Assembly: GCF_050003625.1 (NCBI RefSeq)
Contig: NC_134401.1
Location: forward strand, 94,342,852-94,406,851
Direction of reading: 5' to 3'
Source: Haematobia irritans
Lineage: Eukaryota > Arthropoda > Insecta > Diptera > Muscidae
Length of the DNA: 64,000 nt
The position numbers and the translations under genes are program-made. Position 1 is the stretch's first letter; the number at the start of each line of letters is the position of its first letter. The notes under the pieces were generated by a model that made no database searches, was not told the DNA's origin, and worked only from the letters and a program-made list of their open reading frames with translations. Shown here one piece after another: positions 56,184 through 64,000 of this stretch.

Positions 56184-56646
56184 CACTGAAAAAACAGTGA
56201 ACCTACTAGGAAGAAAACTTTTGATTAAGTTTCGAAAATTTTGAATCGGCATCACGCCGATATCACAAAAATAAGTAAATATTTTTCGACAAATTCAAGA
56301 AAATTTATTAAACATAAATAATTTTTTTCACTTTTTAAAGAAAATTTTGTAGTTTGGAGTTCAAAATTGCAAGAATGTCTTTAGTGACATACGAAGTTCA
56401 TGATGGACGTTTTTGTAGTAAAATTTATAAATTTGAATAAATAATGAACTATTTTGTGAGAAATGCGAATTTAGCAAATCTCTATGCTTAATTTGTGTAT
56501 AATTTTTCCCGTCTTTTAGGTAATTTAACTAACGTACGCAAAAAATTATTAGAGTAAATGAAACTTTCTCCAAATATATTAATTTTATAAACTAAAATAT
56601 AGTTAATTTAGCTTTAGTGAAGTAGAGAGTGCACTTTTTTTTAGTG
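56184..56646 (+). mobile_element. Complete M3 MITE, second copy
   Basis: Starts CACTGAAAAAACAGTGAACC and ends GAGAGTGCACTTTTTTTTAG plus TG. The internal order equals the inverse of 45518-46034 (GCATCACGCCGATATCAC, ATTCAAGAAAATTTATTA, AATGTCTTTAGTGACATACG). CG is present on both sides. Confidence 0.7.
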
Positions 56647-56749
56647 CGAGTGAATGATTAGTCATTTCATTGGGATAGTTGCAGCCCTGAAGGTATATTT
56701 CATTGCGAATCTGGCGTAACTTCATAAAAACAAATAGTTTTTTGTCCCC

Positions 56750-57020
56750 AATCACGAAATTAATTGATCCAATTATTTTTTAAATGAAATTTCTTCAATC
56801 ACAGAAATTATAGTATCAATCCCCAAAGTTTAAAAAATTCAAAGTTTAAAAATCAATCACCAAAATTAAAAAATTGCTTGATGCTATTAAAAATTTAATT
56901 GATACTATTAATTTCTGTGATTGATTTTTGTTTAAATTAAAAAATTTGTTAAACCAATTTTTAATTGCAAATTAATTGAAAATTTTTTAGAATTCAATTA
57001 AAATTATAATTGGAAAAATT
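56750..57020. repeat. AT-rich M2-family repeat
   Basis: AATCACGAAATTAATTGATC at the start, then inverted blocks with AATTTCTGTGATTGATTTTT. The reverse blocks make it self-complementary over much of its length. Confidence 0.55.
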
Positions 57021-57683
57021 TTGTTGGAAAAATAATTAGTACAGTCTTTGCAGTATACAGATCTAGGCCATTGTCCCTGGTCCATTTTCCAGTCTCTCTA
57101 CGATATCTCTAATTTGATCTGGGAATTTTCCTCTGATTACGAGTAGCACCTTATGTCAAAACTTAAGCAAACTGTCAATACAAATGTAAAGAATAATTAT
57201 ATTATCTAAATTTTGCATTTGTTATACACTCCATAGTCCACCTTCTTTAATTGCCACTATGGCGTATTAGTCATACAATCATCTATAGACATCAAATAGT
57301 CTGTTTTGAGTGGCATTTGCTAGAATTTTGCAAATATTTTTTATATAGACAATGAAATCGGAAAAAGACTTTGTATTAAAGAATATTGAAAATTAATGTT
57401 TGTTAGTCATTGTGACTGAAAGCAAATAACATATACACATCATTTTATAATTCATTAAAATAGAAAATACAATAAAATAAAAAATACAAAAAAAAAAAGT
57501 TGTAAATTATCCTCAACATTCAAAAATACAATCAGAAAAAAGTGAACCCGTCATGAAAGAAAATGTTGATTTATATTAGAAATGTTAACTATAATATTTT
57601 AGTAATTGCAACATGATACAAATAATTTAATAATGTTTGTCAAATTGAAGAATATTTATTAAAAATATTTTTTTTTCTGTTGT
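57021..57683. other. No gene recognised
   Basis: AT-rich. An M3-like fragment (AAAAAGTGAACCCGTCATGA) lies at about 57537-57556. Confidence 0.4.
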
Positions 57684-58695
57684 TATACCCACCACCATAG
57701 AATGGTGACGGGGGTATAATATGTTTGTAATTCCGTTTGTAACACATCGAAATATCGATTTCCGACTATATGAAGTATATATATTCTTTTTTGTCTCCAA
57801 GCAGATCAAGTTCGAAGATGGGCTATATCGGTGCATGTTTTGGTATAGCCCCCCATATAAACCGACTCCCCGATTTGGGGCCTTGAGCTTCTATCCTATT
57901 TGCCTGTACGACCATAAAAATGTGTGCCGAAAACGGTGAGTATCGGTCCATGTTTTGATATAGCTCCCATATAGACCGATCTCCCGATTTTACTTCTTGG
58001 GCTTCTAAAATGCATACTTTTTATCAAACTTGCCTGAAATTGGAAATTTTAAGGAATTGTGGGACCACAACTACGTGTTTTGAAAATGAGGTGTATGGGT
58101 CCATTTTTTGAAATAGCCCCCATATAGACCGATCTCCCGATTTGGGGTCGTGGGCTTATAGAAACCGTATTTTTTATCCAATTTTCCTGAAATTTGAAAT
58201 CTGGAAGTATTTTAGGACCATAAACAGGTGTGCCCAAAATGGTGAGTATCGGTCCATGTTTTATTATAGCCCCCATATGGACCGATCTCCCGATTTTACT
58301 TCTTGGGCTTCTAGAATCCGTAGTTTTCATCCAATTTACCTGAAATTGGAAATCTTGAGGTATTTTAGGACCACAAAGAGATGTGCCACAAATGGTGAGT
58401 ATCGGGCCATGTTGTGGTATAGCTCCCATAGAGATTTTACTTCTTGTCCTTATAGAAACTGTAGTTTTTATCCAATTTGCACGAAATTTGAAATCTTATA
58501 AATCCAGAATCTGATATAGTCTTCATAGGTAAAATCTTTAAATTTATCTTCGGGAAGTGTACAAGTTGAACTCCTCTGCTTGGGAGAATATTTGTCATCA
58601 AACCCCTTGAAATTTCAAAGGAAACTATAATATTTGATTCATGGTAGTGGGTATTTAAGATTCGGCCCGGCCGAACTTACTGCTGTATATAATAT
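57684..58695 (+). mobile_element. HINE-like element C
   Basis: Starts TTATACCCACCACCATAGAA and has CCGTTTGTAACACATCG. It has four or five internal units at about 153 bp marked by AGCCCCCATATAGACCGATC (57847, 57961, 58113, 58268). It ends CATGGTAGTGGGTATTTAAG, then TTCGGCCCGGCCGAACTTAC and TGTATATA. The 5' ATACCCACCACCAT is inverted at 58640-58655 with one or two mismatches. TTCGGCC-C-GGCCGAA at 58662-58676 is a perfect stem. No coding. Confidence 0.7.
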
Positions 58696-58734
58696 AATTT
58701 CATATTTTGGAAGAAAAAATTAAAATTAAAAATT

Positions 58735-59020
58735 CTTAAAATATCTTTAGCGCTATATGAAGTTCTAGACAAAAACAATTTAAGTAAAATTTACCCATTT
58801 CAACAAAATGAACCCATTTTAGGAAAATATGAACTAATTTCATATTTAGTAAAATTGTGTACTTCATTTGTATAAATCTTTTTTTTCTCATTTTTAGTTC
58901 ACGTCATTAAAGTAAGCAAAACATAATTTGGCAAAATTGAACTAAATTAATTATTTTCATTTTCATTAACTAAAATAATGGTAAATCAGCTTTAAAAAGT
59001 TTCGTCGTCTTTTTTCTGGG
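58735..59020. repeat. M1/M4-type AT-rich repeat
   Basis: CGCTATATGAAGTTCTAGAC and TTTAAGTAAAATTTACCC match the family seen at 13560-13600. No coding. Confidence 0.4.
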
Positions 59021-59389
59021 GGTAGCCGAATTATAGTATGGTTTTTGTTTTACCTTGTCTTAATATAAAATTTGTGGGTTTCAAAAAGTATTAACAAACG
59101 TATATTCGCAAGCCACATTGTTTAAAGGTCATATTTTGGGAAAACTTCATATTCATAAACGATGGTGCAAGTGCAATGAGTCATATATGGTTGTTCATAA
59201 AATGGCTATAATTTATTCCGCTTTCAAATAAAAAATCATTCCACCTTTAAAAACCGAAAATATATTGTTTTTGTTTTTTTTTTTTATCAAACCCTTAACA
59301 TATATACCTATTATCAAAATACGTCTCTACTCATATTGCCAATTATAACAAATTACTAATTATTGTTTTTGTTGTTCATTTAATTGCAG

Positions 59390-59976
59390 ATAAGAATAGC
59401 CTATATGGTCAACAGATAAAGATAACTACAGTTTAAAAAAAAAAACCAAAAACAACATCTCAATTTTTTATGGTGTACCAGGTTTTTGCAAACAAACACA
59501 AAAAATATCGAACCATCGATATCTAACTCCATAAAATGGCCATGAAATAAAAATTCATTCATTGAAGAGGAATAGAAAATCCCACATCATAAATAGCCTT
59601 TTAAACAAAAACAAAAAGAAGAAAAATTGAAAATCTACCAAAAGAATTTATACACACACACACATTGAAAATATCGCAAAATAACAAAAGAGGGACATAA
59701 TCATAAAATACAGTTTTGCGATAACCGCAACCAATACCATCATCAGTTCCTGTCATAAAAACACCCATAAAAGGCGAAGGCAAAGAAGAAACAGCCAACT
59801 ACTGTGGCTGCATAAGGCCACAAGTCAACAATCTTGGTCTTCATTTGTTCAAAGACCAAACCGTCAAGTGGTGGTTAAAAGTTTTGCACCTAACAGCAGA
59901 AGACTAAATCTAAATTCGCCGGAAACGGAAACATCAACTTCCCACTAACCCTAACGCAGCACATTAAAACGCCAAC
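59390..59976 (+). other. Lipin 5' leader (putative exon start)
   Basis: TTCATTTAATTGCAG ending at 59389 is a good splice acceptor with an upstream T-rich tract. From there an A/C-rich leader of 587 bases runs to the Lipin ATG. It has several upstream ATGs (e.g. 59405, 59470, 59536) with short frames that could damp translation. A (CA)n run lies at 59652-59663. If the acceptor is real, an upstream non-coding exon must exist. Confidence 0.5.
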
Positions 59977-60156
59977 ATGAATAGTTTAGTAAAAGTTTTC
60001 AGTAATTTTAAGGAATTTTATAGTGAAATCAATGGTGCCACCCTTACGGGAGCCATTGATGTTATTGTTGTTGAGCAACCGGATGGTGAATTTCAATGTT
60101 CACCCTTTCACGTACGCTTCGGTAAATTGGGTGTATTAAGGAGCCGTGAGAAAGTG
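59977..60156 (+). CDS. Lpin: Lipin phosphatidate phosphatase, first coding exon
   Basis: Lipin converts phosphatidic acid to diacylglycerol at the ER and also enters the nucleus as a transcriptional co-regulator (family knowledge). Only the first 60 residues are here. They cover the start of the N-LIP domain: [34 protein letters not shown] and [20 protein letters not shown]. The last of these is nearly invariant in animal lipins. The start is in the context GCCAACATG, typical for flies. The exon ends after codon GTG, where GTAAGT at 60157 is a consensus donor in phase 0. The catalytic C-LIP domain and the rest of N-LIP lie beyond the window. No decay is seen. Confidence 0.94.
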
Positions 60157-61380
60157 GTAAGTGAAATATAAGAAGAAAAAAAAAAATTCAAAATATAGAT
60201 AGAAAAATTTATAAGCAAAATATTAAAAATTTGATTGAAGTTGAAAATGTTATCAATTAAAACATTATACAGATACAATTAAGAAAATTAAGTTAATTAA
60301 ATAAATTAAGTTAAGAAAATTATAGAAAAATTTTACGTTTTTATTAAAATCCTAATTGTACCAATTAATTAAATATTTACTCAAATTCTAAAAATAAACA
60401 TAATAAAATTCATAAAATTATGCTATATATAAATAATGAAATAATTATAAATAAATAAAAATATAATAAATAATTGAATGCCACACTTCAAATTAAGTTT
60501 TGTCAACAAAATCAATTAAAATTTTAATTGAATCAATTAAAACATTAACTAAAAATGCCGCAGAAGTTCATAATTTTTTTAATTGAGTATATTTTTTTAT
60601 TTCTAATTAATTCTATGATTGCTAGTGGTATTTTCGCAATTGAAGCAAGAAAAATTTTACATTTTTATTATATTTGAATTGTCCCAATTAATATTCATAA
60701 ATTAAATATTTACGCAAATCCAAAACAAGCAAAAAATAATAAAATTCATAAAATTATGCTAAATCTAAATAAATAAATAAAATAAAATAAATAATTGAAT
60801 TCCATAATTAAAATTGATTGAATTTTGTCAACAAAATAAATTAAAATTTTAATTGAATCAATTTAATATTAATTGAAAGTTCCGAAAAAATTAACATTTT
60901 TTTTTAATTTAGTATATTTTTTATTTCTAATTAATTCTGTGATTTCTACTGGTATTTTCGGAATTGAAGCAATTTCAATAATTAATTGGAACAATTAATT
61001 TCGTGATGAAATCAGAAAAAAAATTATTACTGTATATATGAATACAGAAAAACAAATCTGGTCTAGGTTTCTCACATACACTGAAAGAAGAGTTCTCTTT
61101 TCTGAGGAATGAAATTTTAGTGAAAGCTAGCGTAATAACGGGTTATTCCAAAAAACACCTCTCTTGAAAATTGTCTGAAATGTATGCGTATAAGCGATAT
61201 CATGCAATTATCGTATTCCATATACGCACCCCTGTACGCTATCATAAATTGTTCAGCAGAACGTATAACGGTTCCCACAGTTAATAGAATTCTACCAAAA
61301 ATGGTAGATGTTTATTGTTTGGTAGATTGGTACAATTCTTGATATTTTGGTAGATTTTACAAATTATTCCTCTCCAACTA
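60157..61380 (+). other. Lipin intron, proximal part: AT-rich M2 repeats
   Basis: Two long, mutually similar blocks (about 60220-60640 and 60640-61020) with TTTTACATTTTTATTA-like and CAATTAAAATTTTAATTGAA landmarks form an imperfect direct repeat of about 360-400 bp. Both belong to the M2 vocabulary. Positions 61295-61360 carry repeated TGGTAGAT blocks, the edge of the next 29-bp array. Confidence 0.6.
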
Positions 61381-61384
61381 AGAG

Positions 61385-61810
61385 GCACTTCACAAATTTT
61401 CTAAAGAAATAAAATTTTGACAAAATTTTCTATAGAAATAACAATTTGACAACATTTTCTATAGCAATAAAATTTTGACAAAAATTTTCTTTAGAAATAA
61501 AATTTTGACAAAATTTTCTATAGAAATAAAATGTTGACAAAATTTTCTGTAGAAAAAAAATTTTGACAAAATTTTCTACAGAAGTAAAATTTTGGCAAAA
61601 ATGTTCTTTAGAAATAAAATTTTGACAAAAATGTTGTTTAGAAATAAAAGTTTGGCAAAATTTTCTATAGAAATAAAATTTTGACAAAATTTTCTCTTGA
61701 AAAAAAAATTTTGTACAAATTTTCTATAGAAATAAAATTTTGACAAAATGTTCTATAGAAATAAAATTTTGACAAAAATGTTCTTTAGAAATAAAATTTT
61801 TACAAAATTT
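61385..61810. repeat. 29-bp minisatellite in the Lipin intron
   Basis: About 14 units with a local variant AAAATGTTCTTTAGAAATAA. Confidence 0.92.
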
Positions 61811-61969
61811 GAAAACATGTAAACGTCTATTGGACAAATCTAACCATGCCCTCACAAAGCTCTCCGAAACAGCACAAGGGTTAAAATTGCAAATGAATTT
61901 ATAAGAAGTGTTAGTTTGTAATTTGAATTTTTAAATGGGCAAAAAAGCCTCTCCAACTTAGCGGCATTT

Positions 61970-63040
61970 CAATTTTCTATAGAAATAAAATTTTGACACA
62001 ATTTTCTATAGATATGAAATGTTAACAAAATTTTCTATAGAAATAAAATTTTCTTAATTTACAATTAATTATTATTCGAACTATATGGACAAATTAGATT
62101 AAGGAACTTGGTTACTAGAACCATTGAAAAGAAAACGCCAGATACAAATCTATACACGCCTAGACTGTACATGTTTCAGTTCTGGCGCCAGACGTTAATC
62201 GCCTGTTTCAGTACCAGGCTAACATGAAAAAGAAATAAAATTTTGACAAAATTGTCTATAGAATTAAAATTTTGACAACATTTTCTATAGAAATAACATT
62301 TTGACAATTTAGAAATAAAATTTTCACACAATTTTGTACAGAAATAAAATTTTGACAAAACTGTCTATAAAAATAAAATTTTGACAAAATTTTCTATAGA
62401 AATAAAATTTTGATAAAATTTTCTCTTGAAAAAAAAAATTGTAAAAATTTTCTATAGAAATAAAATTTGACAACAATGTTCTTTAGAATTAAAATTTTTA
62501 CAAAAATTTTCTGTAGAAATAAAATTTTGACAAAAATTTCTATAGAAATAAAATATTGAAAAAATTGTCTATAGAAATAAAATTGTGACAAAACTTTCTA
62601 TAGAATTAAAATTTTAACAACATTTTCAATAGAAATAAAATTTGTAAAAAATTTCTATAGAAATAAAATTTTGACAAAATTTTCTATAAAAAATAAATTT
62701 TGGCAAAATTTTCTATAGAAATAAAATTTAGACAAACTTTTTTATAGAAATAAAAAAACAAAATTTTCTATAGCAATAAAATTTTGACAAAAATGTTCTT
62801 TAGAAATAAAATTTTGAATACAATTTCTTTAGAAATAATATTTTGTCAAAATTTTATTTCTAAAGAACAAATTTTCTTTAGAAATAAAATTTTGACAAAA
62901 TTTTCTATAGAAATAAAATTTTGACAAAAATTTTCTATAGAAATAAAATTTTGAGAAAATTTTCTATAAAAATAAAATTTTGGCAAAATTTTCTATAGGA
63001 ATAAAATTTTGTCAAAATTTTCTATATAAATAAAATTTTG
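61970..63040. repeat. 29-bp minisatellite in the Lipin intron, second block
   Basis: Units at 61970-62060 and 62228-63040. They are split by a non-repeat insert (62060-62227) that contains ACAATTAATTATTATTCG and GCCTGTTTCAGTACCAGGCT. Both have counterparts in the element A array insert at 10510-10612, the first one inverted. Confidence 0.9.
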
Positions 63041-63093
63041 TTTTTTTTTATCTTTTTTTTTTAACATCTCACGAAAATGTTCCTCTTCTTTGC

Positions 63094-63560
63094 ACTGAAA
63101 AAAAAGCATGCCCGGTTCTAAAGATTTTGTCTTTACTTTAAAAATTTTGGTATTGATTCCGAGCCAAAGAAGCGGAGAAACTGTTACAAGTAAGGGTACT
63201 TTTAAGACACAATTCTCTTTTAAATTTGGGTTTTGTGTACTTGCTTCTAGGAATCAAATTTTAATTTTTCGCTTTTTTTCTTCATATGCATCAAAGTCCT
63301 TTAAGAACGAGTTAACGAAAACTTTATTTTCCGAATTAAGACTCGACTTCCAGTAGAAATTATGCTATGTCTTAAGTAAACAACGCCTTTAAAATGAAGT
63401 GTTGAAAAACATGTCCTATATTTGACCGATTTTTTGCTTTGTAGTCAAGATCCAAAAAGACAACGAATTTAAAGGCAATTTCATTAAATTTAAAGAATTT
63501 TTCTGAATTATTAAATTCAAGTTGACCTTAGTCCAAAAATTTTTTCTTTCATGTTATGAT
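63094..63560. repeat. M5 MITE-like repeat
   Basis: Begins GCACTGAAAAAAAAGCATGC. It shares TTTTGGTATTGATTCCGAGC with 47858-47878. Reading frames inside are not convincing. Confidence 0.5.
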
Positions 63561-64000
63561 ATCCATTCTTAAGTCAAATAACTTAATTATAATAGTAATA
63601 CGACTTCATTGAAAAGTTTATCGACTTTTGGACAAGGAAAAAAAAAACGTTATATTAGAGAAATGCGTCTTCTATGCCAAGCAAAATTTGCTTTTTAAAG
63701 ACATGAAACCTTTGACCTCACGTCAATATTTTTTTCAGTGGGAGTTGTTCACATTTTTTTACACTGTTGAGAGCGTTTATTGTTATTTTATTTATTTTAA
63801 TTTAGTTTTTATTTATATTGAAATCAATATAATTAAATTTAAATTTGTTTCGTCATTGTTTCTTTTTAATTATTTTGTATGATTTATTTGGTATATTAAA
63901 TTAATTTATTTAAATTTAATCTAATGAGATGTTAATTTATTTTAATTTATTTATTTATTTAGTATAGTCAATTTAACTATTTTTTTAGTTATCAATCTTT
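63561..64000. other. AT-rich intron sequence
   Basis: TTTATTTATTTTAATTTA-type low complexity toward the window end. The second Lipin coding exon was looked for and not seen. Confidence 0.5.

Noticed and set aside
60157..64000. Second Lipin coding exon
   Set aside because: A search by eye for the continuation of the N-LIP domain in all plus-strand frames found only repeats and AT-rich sequence.

Overview
Organism and character. The window is AT-rich nuclear DNA of a calyptrate fly, most likely a muscid (stable fly, horn fly or house fly type). Three things point there: two recognisable insect genes with fly-like start contexts, a mariner element that closely resembles the horn-fly 'irritans' group, and very dense interspersed repeats. 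No prokaryotic, viral or organellar gene content was recognised. Species assignment is inference.

Genes. Only two host genes can be supported. The first is kermit/GIPC (14220-15233, +), an uninterrupted 337-codon PDZ adaptor gene. The second is the first coding exon of Lipin (59977-60156, +), which encodes the start of the N-LIP domain and ends at a clear splice donor. The next Lipin exon was not found before the window ends, so 60157-64000 is intron. The 44 kb between the two genes holds no other convincing coding exon. A possible distant Lipin leader exon near 33.8-34.5 kb is speculative.

Repeats, left to right. 0-3.4 kb: fragments of HINE-like elements, SINEs, MITEs and a reverse-transcriptase scrap. 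4-8 kb: a 29-bp minisatellite carrying two copies of a 0.3 kb retroposon-like unit inside a 1.3 kb tandem duplication. 9.98-12.15 kb: HINE-like element A, reverse strand. 16.3-20.0 kb: a dead jockey-like LINE with a mariner inserted near its 3' end and SINE sequence inserted in its RT domain. 20-25 kb: MITEs and more 29-bp arrays. 25.3-28.75 kb: HINE-like element B with a second copy of element A inside it. 28.9-29.7 kb: a hAT-like element with a perfect 8-bp target duplication and a nested palindromic MITE. 32.2-33.3 and 57.7-58.7 kb: two further HINE-like elements. 38.3-39.5 kb: a 29-bp array and a foldback element. 40.7-46 kb: SINEs, a decayed module array and a dead RNase H-bearing LINE. 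48.0-50.3 kb: the longest 29-bp array. 52.4-53.4 kb: a hAT-like element with a perfect 8-bp duplication that itself carries 29-bp repeats. 61.4-63.0 kb: 29-bp arrays inside the Lipin intron.

Main message. There is no sign of a new gene-encoded system. The unusual content is the repeat architecture. A 29-bp minisatellite sits inside at least two kinds of mobile element and makes up roughly 10-11 kb of the window (summing the intervals by eye). A set of elements with about 154-bp internal repeats has matching subterminal inverted repeats that differ between families but pair within each family. Stacked insertions allow relative dating of the families.
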